From positions 930,001 to 994,000 of the forward strand of contig NZ_CP007451.1 of assembly GCF_000626635.1 (NCBI RefSeq): a stretch of 64,000 nucleotides of DNA, written 5' to 3'. The notes under the pieces were generated by a model. That model saw nothing but the letters and a program-made list of their open reading frames with translations, ran no database searches and was not told the origin of the DNA. Each line of letters opens with the position of its first letter. The stretch's first letter is position 1. The position numbers and the translations under genes are program-made. Origin of the DNA: Draconibacterium orientale (GTDB taxonomy: Bacteria > Bacteroidota > Bacteroidia > Bacteroidales > Prolixibacteraceae). Shown here in pieces: positions 32,688 through 42,105 of this stretch.

Positions 32688-35404
32688 TAAAACCTAAAAT
32701 TATACGTTAGCGAAGGAACCGGAATACCAATTACCGACAGTTTAAACAGTGAATAACGGGTGTAATTATTGCTTTCGCCCGGTACCGACTTTTTGTAATA
32801 CACCGAATACGGATTATTTCGGCCGTAAACATTATATACCGACAAGGTCCAGCTGCCTTTCCACATCCGTTTTTTACGCAGGTTTTGATCAAAAGTGATT
32901 GACAAATCCAAACGATGATACGATGGCATGCGGTATTTATTTCTATCGGAATAATAAACCAGATCTTCGCCGGCAAATTCATATTTAATTTCGGGCAAGG
33001 TGGTGGGTCTTCCTGAAACCATAACAAAGTTACCCGAAAAACGCCATCTGCGACTAATATTATAGGTTGCCGTTAGCGAAAAATCGTGTGGTTTATCGTA
33101 AATTGATGGATAATAATCGCCGTTCCACAAATTCTCTTCGTCAAAATCGCTGGTATTTTTCCGCATTGTTCGCGAATATACATAGCTGGCATAACCGGTT
33201 AAGCGGCCAAAGTTTTTGCGTGCGCTCAGCTCAATCCCATACGAATAACCTTTTGTAGGCACAAGTGCCGTTTCAACATGGTCGTTCATAATTAGCTGAG
33301 CTCCATTTTTATACTCAATCAGATTTTGCAAATATTTGTAATACACTTCCGCTGCAAGATCAAAATTCGCCAACAACGAGTTATTTTCAACACCAACTGC
33401 CACCTGATCGGAAATAAGTGGTTTTAAATGGTAATCGGCGGCTTTCCATGTTTCGGCCGGCGAGATTACCGCATTATTGCTGAGCTGAAAAATATTTTGC
33501 CGGGTACGCTGATAACTGAATTTCAGCACGGTGTTCATATCAAGATCGTAATTCAATGCCAGCCTCGGCTCAATTCCACCGTAAGTTGCCGAAGCCTCGT
33601 TGTTGCCAAACTGCAGCGAGTCGGTCACCGTTCCCGGATCTTTGGGCTGCCCCTCATCGTACAAATAAACCAGCGGAGTACCAATATTACTAAAATGATT
33701 GTAACGCAAACCGGCCACAATCGAGAAGTTCGGCAAAACCTGAAATTCGTCGCTTACAAACACCGACCAATCCAGTGTTTTCTCCATTGCTAATTTTCGA
33801 CCTACAATTACCGTAGTATCATGCTGTGGAATAATCTCTCCCGGACTGATTTCGTTGTAAACAGCTTTAAAACCGGCTTCGGAATTATGGCGCTCGTTGG
33901 GGTGCCATTTAAAGTTATACCCAACCGAACTGTACTGCAACTGATTATCGAGATAATAAGCTTCATAAGGTTTATCGTTGGCCAGATCAGTAAGGCGGTA
34001 ATCGTAACGGCTGTAGGCGGCATCCAGCTCGCCATAAAATTTTTCGCCAAAGCGATTGTTTAGTTTTAAGTTGCCCAGCAGGTTTCCGTATTCGGTTATC
34101 GATTGCGAACTGGTACTAAACTCGTCGAAACTGGTATAGGCCATTACGCTTAGTTTGTTGTGCTGATTGAACTTATAAGTTAGTTTTCCCGACACATCAT
34201 AAAAATGGGTAACACCTTCGTTTAAGTCGAGATTGGGAATTTCTTGCAACAACCAGTCGGTATAGGAACTTCGGCCACCGATTGCTACGGTAAGCTTTTT
34301 ATTTTTAGTTAATGGCCCGTCAAGCGCCAGGCGCGAGTTTATAATTCCAATTCCGCCATATAAGCGTATGGTTTCGTCGTTTCCTTCTTTAAAGTCAACC
34401 TCCATCACCGATGCCACCCGTTCGCCGTAACGCGCCGGCATGCCTCCTTTAAACAATCGCACATTTTCCACCACATCAGGATTAATAAGCGACATAAAAC
34501 CAAACAGGTGCGACGAATTAAATACGGGGCTGCCATTTACCAGAATAAGGTTTTGATCGGTGTTTCCGCCACGAACGTTAAATCCCGACGACAATTCGCT
34601 AACGGTTTGTACGCCGGCCAGAATGGTAAGCCCTTTTAACACATCAACCTCGCCCATTAATGCCGGCAGTTGCTGAATTTCTTTTCCACTCATTTGCACC
34701 ATACTCATTTGCGCCCGGGGCACATCTCCATCCGATCCCAACACGGTAACCTCATCAATGTTATGCGATTCTTCAAACAATCGAAAATCTGCGGTACCAT
34801 CTTCAATCAAACGAACATCTATTGAGGAGCCTTCAAAACCGATATAGGTGATCGTTAATCTTAAGTCGCCGGTTGGCAAGTCCAGTTCAAAATTTCCGTT
34901 GGCATCAGATGTGGTACCTTTTTGAAGCTTGTTGCAATAAACCACGGCACCAACCAGCGGAGCTCCGTCTTTTCCGTCGAGCACCCTGCCTTTTAGTGTT
35001 GCCGTTTTGTATCGGCCTAAATTCATGGGATCGCCCACTACCAGAGTTTGTGAGTAATCATCAAATTTCGACCGGGTATCGGCCGACCTGCGAAAAATTA
35101 CAATTCCATCATTCTGGAAGAAATCATAGGTTAGTTCCGAATCGTAAAATACATTATTTAGCGCCTGCAACAATGGAGTGTTTTCAAACTGATTGGAAAT
35201 GGTTGAGTTTTCAATCCACGAATCTTTGTAATAAACCCGTAAATTATAATTGGTCTCCAGGTCATTCAAAAATTGCACAAGGGGCCGGTTTTGGTACGAA
35301 CCACTGATTTTTAACTCCTCAATTTGCTGGGCATACAAAAGCGTATTACTTCCCAACAAGAGAAATAAAAACAGGAGCACATGATTAATCAAATAATTCT
35401 TCAA
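32687..35404 (-). CDS. TonB-dependent receptor with STN and carboxypeptidase-like domains
   Basis: A 905-residue outer-membrane receptor. In order: signal peptide (LLFLFLLLGSNTLLYAQ), STN-like secretin/TonB short domain with PLVQFLNDLETNYNLRVYYKDSW, carboxypeptidase-D regulatory-like domain (LKGRVLDGKDGAPLVGAVVY), plug domain with VRGGNTDQNLILVNGSPVFN then LFGF, and a large barrel ending in LTYNFRF, the C-terminal Phe signal. The STN domain suggests signalling or FecA-like control. It imports a large ligand such as an oligosaccharide, siderophore or peptide; the ligand is not indicated. First gene of a coupled operon with DUF4249, MG2-like and a hypothetical protein. Confidence 0.9.
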   Translation of the reverse strand: MKNYLINHVLLFLFLLLGSNTLLYAQQIEELKISGSYQNRPLVQFLNDLETNYNLRVYYKDSWIENSTISNQFENTPLLQALNNVFYDSELTYDFFQNDGIVIFRRSADTRSKFDDYSQTLVVGDPMNLGRYKTATLKGRVLDGKDGAPLVGAVVYCNKLQKGTTSDANGNFELDLPTGDLRLTITYIGFEGSSIDVRLIEDGTADFRLFEESHNIDEVTVLGSDGDVPRAQMSMVQMSGKEIQQLPALMGEVDVLKGLTILAGVQTVSELSSGFNVRGGNTDQNLILVNGSPVFNSSHLFGFMSLINPDVVENVRLFKGGMPARYGERVASVMEVDFKEGNDETIRLYGGIGIINSRLALDGPLTKNKKLTVAIGGRSSYTDWLLQEIPNLDLNEGVTHFYDVSGKLTYKFNQHNKLSVMAYTSFDEFSTSSQSITEYGNLLGNLKLNNRFGEKFYGELDAAYSRYDYRLTDLANDKPYEAYYLDNQLQYSSVGYNFKWHPNERHNSEAGFKAVYNEISPGEIIPQHDTTVIVGRKLAMEKTLDWSVFVSDEFQVLPNFSIVAGLRYNHFSNIGTPLVYLYDEGQPKDPGTVTDSLQFGNNEASATYGGIEPRLALNYDLDMNTVLKFSYQRTRQNIFQLSNNAVISPAETWKAADYHLKPLISDQVAVGVENNSLLANFDLAAEVYYKYLQNLIEYKNGAQLIMNDHVETALVPTKGYSYGIELSARKNFGRLTGYASYVYSRTMRKNTSDFDEENLWNGDYYPSIYDKPHDFSLTATYNISRRWRFSGNFVMVSGRPTTLPEIKYEFAGEDLVYYSDRNKYRMPSYHRLDLSITFDQNLRKKRMWKGSWTLSVYNVYGRNNPYSVYYKKSVPGESNNYTRYSLFKLSVIGIPVPSLTYNFRF

Positions 35405-36093
35405 TTTGGTTTTGAGTCTTAATTTATATTTTGTTTGACTTTCATTCTCTCCGGAAGTTTAAACGAACTTCATTTAAGCATTCTGTTCAGCAAAAAACAA
35501 TCAACAATACCGTTCTACATAACCAGGTTTTGCTAAAAGCGTACTTAACATGTCTGCGTTATTTTCAGTATTTCGTGAGCAATAAACCTTGTTATTCTAT
35601 TCGGTATTTAACAATAGTATAAAAACAGGGCAATATGTTACAACTCTTTTTATTTTATTCCCGATTAATTTTCACCAGCTTCGGCGAAAACGGCAATCTT
35701 TTACCTCACGCCCCGGCTTGCAACAACGATACTCCGATATCCGAAGATTTTTCGTGCAAAAACGTGCGTACGGCACCGGCCGCCTCAACCCGGTTCTTAA
35801 CTTAGCCAGGCAGCACTTATAAACTGTTAACCCAATCAGTATTTTTCGGAGCCCCTTTCCGTTAATTGCCCAATTGTTACTCAAAAAACCTTAAATAACT
35901 CAAAAGCAATATTTTATAGGATTACTTTTTTGTATTTTAGGGGATATTATAGTAGAAGGACGCATTATTAAAATTTTATAAGGACAATTAACAGGCCCAC
36001 CCAAAAGTGGCGTTTTGAATAATTACTGCTGTTACAACTGGTTAAAGTCGGTAGCATCAGTATATTTTTAATAACATATTAAATTGAAAAGAT
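35405..36093. other. Long intergenic region between divergent transcripts
   Basis: About 690 bases separating the TonB receptor operon (leftward) from the small + strand gene at 36094. It must hold both promoters. I see no gene with family resemblance, no repeat of note and no certain TAnnTTTG element; short frames here look random. Confidence 0.5.
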
Positions 36094-36465
36094 ATGAAGG
36101 CACTCGCAAAAATCATTCACCAAACCCCTGCATCATACCTGCCAACTGCTTTTCCTGCGCATTATTACGGAATGCCAAACGGAAGGATTTTCATCGTTTT
36201 CTCGCGATTTTACGATTTGGCGATCGGAGATTCGGGTATCGAGTTTGTGTTTGCCGAGCATGATGATTTTTCGTATAACTACGAAACCGGCGAAATTATT
36301 CCATTACAAAATATCGCCAGAAAGTTAAAAGTGTTTTCGGAAGAAGTGGATCATCCCAACCTGAAGATCAGCATCTTTGCCACAAAACGAAACCTGCAAT
36401 CTTACGGACAGGCACAAGCCTTTTTAAACGACGAAGCAATGCGAATGTGCGCCGTTTCTGCTTAA
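36094..36465 (+). CDS. Hypothetical small protein, 123 residues
   Basis: Not recognised. A 123-residue soluble protein, no signal or membrane segment. It has YGMPNGRIFIVFSRFYDLAIGDSGIEFVFAEHDDFSYNYETGEIIPLQNIARKLK, with alternating strands and acidic turns, then a basic helical end. It could be a small alpha/beta domain. It begins after a 690-base gap and is followed by another small unknown gene; both lie upstream of ppc but are separated from it by a hairpin. Codon use fits the chromosomal neighbours rather than the cassettes. Confidence 0.6.
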   Translation: MKALAKIIHQTPASYLPTAFPAHYYGMPNGRIFIVFSRFYDLAIGDSGIEFVFAEHDDFSYNYETGEIIPLQNIARKLKVFSEEVDHPNLKISIFATKRNLQSYGQAQAFLNDEAMRMCAVSA

Positions 36466-36601
36466 AGAATAACAAAATTGTGTTATCGTTACCTTTTCTT
36501 AGATATTTTCAGTATTTTGCCCTGTGATTTTAGGCAGAAAATCAATGCTTTACATGATATAAACCGTTTATTTTTACCTAAAATTTAAAGTTGTGATAGT
36601 C

Positions 36602-36796
36602 ATGAAATTAAATGCATTAAAACTTACCCAGGAAGTAAGAGAGCTAAAAATAGTTAGCGCCTCGGAAATAAGCGAAACATCCACTCCATTATTTGAATTA
36701 AGCAAAGAAACCATTAGCGAAAAGAGTTTTACCTCTTCATTCCAGGACTTTTCGGTTTACCACATTCTGAAACAACAGCTATTCGGTATTAACTAA
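36602..36796 (+). CDS. Hypothetical very small protein, 64 residues
   Basis: Not recognised. The frame can start at a GTG at 36593 or the ATG at 36602; the ATG is preferred. The peptide is soluble and rich in Ser, Thr and Glu (KIVSASEISETSTPLFELSKETISEKSF) and ends in a hydrophobic-aromatic stretch VYHILKQQLFGIN. The gene follows the 123-residue gene by 136 bases, with a hairpin after its stop. It may be a real small protein; without homologues this cannot be decided. Confidence 0.4.
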   Translation: MKLNALKLTQEVRELKIVSASEISETSTPLFELSKETISEKSFTSSFQDFSVYHILKQQLFGIN

Positions 36797-36834
36797 TACC
36801 AAATAATATTTAACTGTTATAAGATAACCCTCAG

Positions 36835-36865
36835 GCAGTAGTATAATATAGTACTGCAGTTTTAT
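36835..36865 (+). terminator. Possible hairpin terminator
   Basis: GCAGTA (36835-36840) and TACTGC (36852-36857) form a stem with an AT-rich loop, followed by AGTTTTATT. The stem is short but lies 39 bases after the stop of the 64-residue gene. Confidence 0.4.
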
Positions 36866-37025
36866 TCGCCGTAAAACACAAAAATCCTTTTCAGCGGGCA
36901 AAATTACGTGCTGTAAAAACCATTACAAAACACACTCCGTCAACCAATTCTCTTGCAAAAAAAGTGATGTAGAAAAACTTTTCTCTTTTTAATTGTTATG
37001 GTTTATAAACACAAACTATAGCACG

Positions 37026-39788
37026 ATGTCGAATCTGCAGATTTTGATCAAAGAACTTGGTAAGCCCTATTCCGATCTCCAATTTCTTTTAACCTGTTTC
37101 CGCGAAGTACTGATTGAAAATGGCGAAAAAGAAGTGGCAAGCGTAATGCCATGGATTGGTGACGAGAATTCACAAAATGCCGGTTATTTTTCGCAAAAGC
37201 ACTTTAACATGTATTCGGTTTGTTTTCAGCTGTTAAACCTGGCCGAAACAAACGGTGCCGTGCAACAACGCCGAAAAACCGAAGAAAGCAACTCGCTACT
37301 GGCCACAAACGGACTGTGGGCCAACAGCCTACATCTTTTAAAAGAAAAAGGAATTGCAGAAGAAAAAATTCTCGAATCGTTTAATAATATTTCTATTCAG
37401 CCGGTTTTAACCGCTCACCCTACCGAAGCCAAACGTCCGGTAATTCTCAAAAAATACCGCGAGCTGTACCTGCTTTTGGTAAAACGCGAGAACTCGATGT
37501 ACAACTCGTACGAGCTACAGGAAAATCGCGAAGAAATGAAACGTGTAATTTCCTCCATCTGGCACATCGACGAGTTTTACATGGAAAAACCCACCGTTGA
37601 AAACGAGCTGGATAATGCTATTCACTATTTTGTAAATGTTTTCCCCGAGGTGGTTCCGCTGTTAAACCGGCGACTTGTTCAGGCCTGGGAATTTTCCGGG
37701 TTCGACTCCAGCCCACTAATTAAAAACAACAATTTTCCGCGGTTAAAATTCGGAACCTGGATTGGTGGCGATCGCGATGGCCATCCGTTGGTTACTGCAG
37801 AAGTAACCCAAAAAGCGTTACACAAACTTCGCTTAAACGCTTTTATCACGGTTAAGAACGAACTGAACAGACTGGCCGACGACCTGAGTTTTTATTTTGA
37901 AATATCGGAACTGCCTGAGTTTATGGTTAAGCGCTTTAAAGAGCTGGTGGCCGAAGCGGGAAATAAAACGAAAAAAATTATTTCATCATCGAAGAACGAG
38001 GCGTTTAAACTTATAGTGCAGCTTTTTATCAATAAACTGCCACTAAATATCGGGAATTCTCAGTTGTTGGAGCTCGACGACAAAAAAGGCACCTACGATA
38101 ACTCCAAACAATTGCTCGAAGACCTGGAATTGCTAAAAAGCGCCCTACTGGAAACGAATTATATCGACATCGCCCATCAATCGGTTAACCGCTCCATCTA
38201 TTTTATCCAAACCTTTGGTTTTCATCTTGCCGAACTCGACATCAGGCAAAACAGCCGCTATTACCATTTGGCCCTGCAACAACTGGTTGAAAAATCAGAT
38301 CCGTTTAACGCTAAAGATACCGAATGGACCGAGGAGGGCAAAAAAGCATTTCTGGAGAAGGAACTACGATCGGCGCGACCGTTTACGCACGATTACAGCC
38401 AGCTCGATACCGAATCGAAAAACACGATCGAATGTTTTCAGTTACTGAACAATCACATTTCAAAATATGCGCACTATTCCATCGGGTCGCTAATTATTAG
38501 CATGACCCAAAGTGTTAGCGATTTGCTTACCGTTTATATTCTGGCACGAGAAGCCGGCCTTACACTTTTCCGCGATACGATGATCATTAAACTGCATGTT
38601 GTTCCGCTTTTCGAAACCATTCAGGATTTGATCGACAGTCCGGCCATACTGGAAGAATATTTTAGCTATCCTGAAGTTCAAAACAGCCTGGAATACCAGC
38701 GTAAAGCACAAAACCTGCCGGTAAAAACACAGGAAGTAATGATTGGCTACAGCGATAGCAACAAAGACGGCGGGATACTGGCCAGTGCATGGTTTTTATA
38801 CAAAGCGCAGAAAGAAATTACGGAAGTGGGCAGAAAATACGGTATCGACATTAAGTTTTTCCACGGAAAAGGAGGCTCAATTAGCCGCGGTGCAGGACCA
38901 ATTCACTGGTTTTTGCGTTCGCTGCCACACGCCACGCTTTCGGGCAATTTTAAAATTACCGAGCAGGGCGAAAGCATTGAAAAGAAATTTGCCAATAAAA
39001 TAAATGCTGTTTACAACCTCGAATTAATGTTATCGGGGAATGCATTAAACACGCTGCTGCACAAAACGCCTGAAGAGGATGGCGACGACATTGCCGAAAT
39101 TATGGAATTTATGGGGCAGGAAAGTTTTAATACTTACACAGAACTGCTTCAAAATCCGCATTTTCTTGATTTTTACCAGGAAGCTACACCAATTGATGTG
39201 ATTGAACAAAGTAAAATTGGCTCGCGCCCCGCACGACGAACCGGAAAAAGAAGTTTCTCCGATCTCCGGGCCATTCCGTGGGTATTCAGCTGGGGACAAT
39301 CGCGCTACCACATTACCAGCTGGTACGGTGTTGGGTCAACACTCGAAAAAATGAAAAACCAATGCCCCGACAAATACGAGAAACTAAAAAAGCTGATTCC
39401 GAAGAACCAGTTTATACGCTATGTTTTAACCAATGTTGACACCAGTTTGGCAAGCACCGACAAAGACATTATGCAGCTTTACGGCGGCCTGGTGAAAAAT
39501 GAAGAAACACGTTCTGTTGTATTAAACCTTTTGCTGCAGGAGTTTGAAAAAACACAGCAAATTATGAACGAATTGTTGGGGCGCCCCATGCAGGAGCGGC
39601 GAAAAAGTCATTATTACTCCACGAAATTACGTGCCGAAGCGCTTCGTACACTGCACAACTACCAGGTGCACTACATTAACAAGTGGCGCGGGCAGCAAAA
39701 TGCCGATGCCGACGAAAATAAAGAAATACTTAACCAGTTGCTTCTATCGGTAAATGCCATTGCAAACGCCATGGGAACAACCGGATAA
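37026..39788 (+). CDS. ppc: Phosphoenolpyruvate carboxylase
   Basis: A 920-residue PEPC. Key motifs: TAHPTEAKR with the catalytic His near residue 130, GGDRDGHP near residue 250, GYSDSNKDGG near residue 575, FHGKGGSISRGAGP near residue 613 with the essential basic/Gly-rich loop, and the C-terminal end NAMGTTG resembling the usual NTG terminus. The enzyme makes oxaloacetate from PEP and bicarbonate to refill the TCA cycle. I start at the ATG at 37026 (MSNLQ); the 11 codons in frame before it are not conserved-looking. Transcribed alone, judged by gaps on both sides. Confidence 0.94.
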   Translation: MSNLQILIKELGKPYSDLQFLLTCFREVLIENGEKEVASVMPWIGDENSQNAGYFSQKHFNMYSVCFQLLNLAETNGAVQQRRKTEESNSLLATNGLWANSLHLLKEKGIAEEKILESFNNISIQPVLTAHPTEAKRPVILKKYRELYLLLVKRENSMYNSYELQENREEMKRVISSIWHIDEFYMEKPTVENELDNAIHYFVNVFPEVVPLLNRRLVQAWEFSGFDSSPLIKNNNFPRLKFGTWIGGDRDGHPLVTAEVTQKALHKLRLNAFITVKNELNRLADDLSFYFEISELPEFMVKRFKELVAEAGNKTKKIISSSKNEAFKLIVQLFINKLPLNIGNSQLLELDDKKGTYDNSKQLLEDLELLKSALLETNYIDIAHQSVNRSIYFIQTFGFHLAELDIRQNSRYYHLALQQLVEKSDPFNAKDTEWTEEGKKAFLEKELRSARPFTHDYSQLDTESKNTIECFQLLNNHISKYAHYSIGSLIISMTQSVSDLLTVYILAREAGLTLFRDTMIIKLHVVPLFETIQDLIDSPAILEEYFSYPEVQNSLEYQRKAQNLPVKTQEVMIGYSDSNKDGGILASAWFLYKAQKEITEVGRKYGIDIKFFHGKGGSISRGAGPIHWFLRSLPHATLSGNFKITEQGESIEKKFANKINAVYNLELMLSGNALNTLLHKTPEEDGDDIAEIMEFMGQESFNTYTELLQNPHFLDFYQEATPIDVIEQSKIGSRPARRTGKRSFSDLRAIPWVFSWGQSRYHITSWYGVGSTLEKMKNQCPDKYEKLKKLIPKNQFIRYVLTNVDTSLASTDKDIMQLYGGLVKNEETRSVVLNLLLQEFEKTQQIMNELLGRPMQERRKSHYYSTKLRAEALRTLHNYQVHYINKWRGQQNADADENKEILNQLLLSVNAIANAMGTTG

Positions 39789-39859
39789 TTTCTCATTTCA
39801 AAATAATGTTTGTAATTAAAAACGTAAAACAATACCTATTTCAGAAATAAAATAAAACA

Positions 39860-41092
39860 ATGAAAGCCCTTTTAAAAGCGTTAAAAATTATCCTCTTAAC
39901 ACCTGTTCTTCTTATAGTAATGTTTCTGCTTGTGTTGTGCGTAAGCTATTCGACAACTTACGTTTATCGTTTGGCCACTATGAATGTGGCCGATGTTTAC
40001 GACTATCAAAAATTCGAGAATAGGACAATCGAATCCTCATCTGATACTTTTGAGTTTGCCAAAGTGCTTGATGAAGATTTTGTGGAAAACTTATTTCAGG
40101 ATAGAGTCGATCAGTCGGGTTTCAGTTCATTTGACGAGTGGGCTGAAAAATCGCAAACCACAGCGCTGATTTTCATCCGCAAAGACACCATTTTGTACGA
40201 AAAATATTTTAACGGCTTTTCGCGCGAATCCTATTTCCATTCGCAGTCGATGGCCAAATCGTTTATCTCGTTTTTAATTGGTGCGGCTATTGACGATAGA
40301 TTAATTGCCAGTATCGACGACCCGATGACAAAATACATTCCCGAGCTCAGGGAACGTGATCCTGATTTTGAGAAAATAACCATTAAAAACCTGCTTGAAA
40401 TGCGTTCGGGCTTAAAGTATTTTACCGGTTATATTCCGGGTACTTACATTCATCTTCCTTGGCATGCCGAGGCGGTTGGTTATTATCATCCCAACGTACG
40501 ACAGCTATTGCTAAAAAAAATAGAAATTGACCGGGAACCCGGAAAATCGTTTCAATACAACAATTACAACACCAGCTATTTAGGATTGATTATCGAACGG
40601 GCGACAAACAAAACCGTTTCGGAATACCTGGAAGAAAAACTGTGGTCGGAAATTATGGAGTACGATGCATTGTTTTCTATCGACAGTAAACGATCGGGGT
40701 TTGAATACATGCCCAGCCGGCTAATCGCCCGGGCCATTGATTATGCGCGTTTTGGAAGGCTTTTCCTGAATAACGGCAACTGGAACGGCAAACAGGTGGT
40801 TTCCGAAAATTGGGTAATGGAATCTACTCGTGAGAAAAAAGATATTCCGCGCAATATTTACCCCGAATGGTTTGGTGGCGACAATTGCAAACATGTGTAT
40901 TACACCTACCAGTGGTGGGGACAAACCAATTGCGATTCAACTTTTCAGTTTATGGCTTCGGGCAACCTGGGACAAAATATATATGTTATTCCCGATAAGG
41001 AAATTATAATTGTACACTGTGGCAACTCGCTGGAACATTACGGCGATTTTGATCTTTGGAATGTGGCCGAAAAAATTCGTGAGCAACACTAA
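39860..41092 (+). CDS. Serine hydrolase of the beta-lactamase/PBP4* family
   Basis: A 410-residue protein with an N-terminal membrane anchor (IILLTPVLLIVMFLLVLCVSY). The class C beta-lactamase-type domain has the SxxK motif in FHSQSMAKSFISF (Ser near 133) and a YNN-type motif in FQYNNYNTSYLG in the place of YxN. Helical FARFG-like segment AIDYARFGRLFL matches the family. It would act at the periplasmic face on peptides, D-amino acid amides or esters; true beta-lactamase activity is not implied. Ends 22 bases before a terminator shared with the convergent peroxiredoxin gene. Confidence 0.82.
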   Translation: MKALLKALKIILLTPVLLIVMFLLVLCVSYSTTYVYRLATMNVADVYDYQKFENRTIESSSDTFEFAKVLDEDFVENLFQDRVDQSGFSSFDEWAEKSQTTALIFIRKDTILYEKYFNGFSRESYFHSQSMAKSFISFLIGAAIDDRLIASIDDPMTKYIPELRERDPDFEKITIKNLLEMRSGLKYFTGYIPGTYIHLPWHAEAVGYYHPNVRQLLLKKIEIDREPGKSFQYNNYNTSYLGLIIERATNKTVSEYLEEKLWSEIMEYDALFSIDSKRSGFEYMPSRLIARAIDYARFGRLFLNNGNWNGKQVVSENWVMESTREKKDIPRNIYPEWFGGDNCKHVYYTYQWWGQTNCDSTFQFMASGNLGQNIYVIPDKEIIIVHCGNSLEHYGDFDLWNVAEKIREQH

Positions 41093-41114
41093 TTTCCAAA
41101 GTTATCCGAAAAAA

Positions 41115-41143
41115 AAGGTGATATAAAAAACTCATATCACCTT
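41115..41143. terminator. Bidirectional terminator
   Basis: AAGGTGATAT (41115-41124) and ATATCACCTT (41134-41143) are perfect inverted repeats around a nine-base loop, flanked by A's on the left and T's on the right. Sits between two convergent genes and can end both transcripts. Confidence 0.82.
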
Positions 41144-41167
41144 AATTCCTTACTCTCTTTTTATTGC

Positions 41168-41869
41168 TTAACTCAGAATTTCTTCCAGTGTGATGTAATC
41201 ACCCACTTTGCCAGTCATTTTTTCCACATCGGTATTTACCGGAAGTGTTTTTTTGCCCGGTCTCCAACCTGCCGGACACACCTCGCCGGTTTTGCTTGCA
41301 TGCTGCCAGGCCTTAATTTGTCTGATAAACTCAATTACATTTCTTCCCACAGAATCAGCCTGAACTTCCTGTGCCACACAAACGCCATCAGGATTAAACA
41401 GGAATCGTCCTCTTAGCGCAACACCTTCTTCTTCGATTAGCACACCAAATGCACGGCTAACTTCCTGGGTGGTGTCGGCACCAATTGTAAGTTGCAAACC
41501 TTTCAGAATCGGTTCTGTTTCCACAAATCGTTTGTGCGAAAATTTTGAATCAACCGACACGGGCAAAAGCTCTACTCCCAGTTCCTGAAATTCATCGTAA
41601 TGGGCGTTCATTGCTGCAATTTCGGTCGGACACACAAAGGTAAAATCGGCAGGATAAAAACATACCACTGTCCATTTGTCCTTATAATCTTCACTTTTTA
41701 CGGTTTTATAATGCCCCGTTTTTGCGTCGTACGCTTCCATTTCAAATTCCGGCATCAGTTGCCTTACCATTGTTGCACTCATTGATTTCTCCTCCGTTTT
41801 TAAATTTTCAACTACATTTTCTTTATTCTTCTTTTTTTTCAGTGGTTTTACACCATTAACACATGCCAT
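41168..41869 (-). CDS. Two-cysteine peroxiredoxin, AhpC/Prx1 type
   Basis: The core is a Prx1 peroxiredoxin: DFTFVCPTE with the peroxidatic Cys (Cys80 in the long form), SVDSKFSHKRFVE, ADTTQEVSRAFGVL, and GEVCPAGWRPGKK with the resolving Cys in the C-terminal tail. It reduces hydrogen peroxide and alkyl peroxides in the cytoplasm. The frame starts at 41869 with an unusual Lys-rich leader (VKPLKKKKNKENVVENLKTEEKS); an internal ATG at 41782, preceded by GGAGG at a good distance, gives a normal 204-residue Prx. Either start is possible. Confidence 0.9.
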   Translation of the reverse strand: MACVNGVKPLKKKKNKENVVENLKTEEKSMSATMVRQLMPEFEMEAYDAKTGHYKTVKSEDYKDKWTVVCFYPADFTFVCPTEIAAMNAHYDEFQELGVELLPVSVDSKFSHKRFVETEPILKGLQLTIGADTTQEVSRAFGVLIEEEGVALRGRFLFNPDGVCVAQEVQADSVGRNVIEFIRQIKAWQHASKTGEVCPAGWRPGKKTLPVNTDVEKMTGKVGDYITLEEILS

Positions 41870-42105
41870 AATTATTTAATTTATGTGGTTATTATATTAT
41901 GCCTAACAAACTTACAACAAATAACCTTATATCCATTTACAACTTGATTTATTAAACGTTTGTTCACTTAAAAAAGTTTAAAGGGCACGTATTTTTTTTT
42001 TGAAAAATTCTATGAGTGGGAAAATCAGGCTAAAAAAAAGCACGATGTTCAGCAAATAATTTTGTAACCCAAAACAGCAACGGGTTTGTTAAACTGCCTT
42101 TCGTT

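Noticed and set aside
41907-41914. TAAGTTTG as promoter of the peroxiredoxin gene
   Set aside because: It fits a -7 element on the - strand, but no TTG lies at the proper 19 to 21 base distance.
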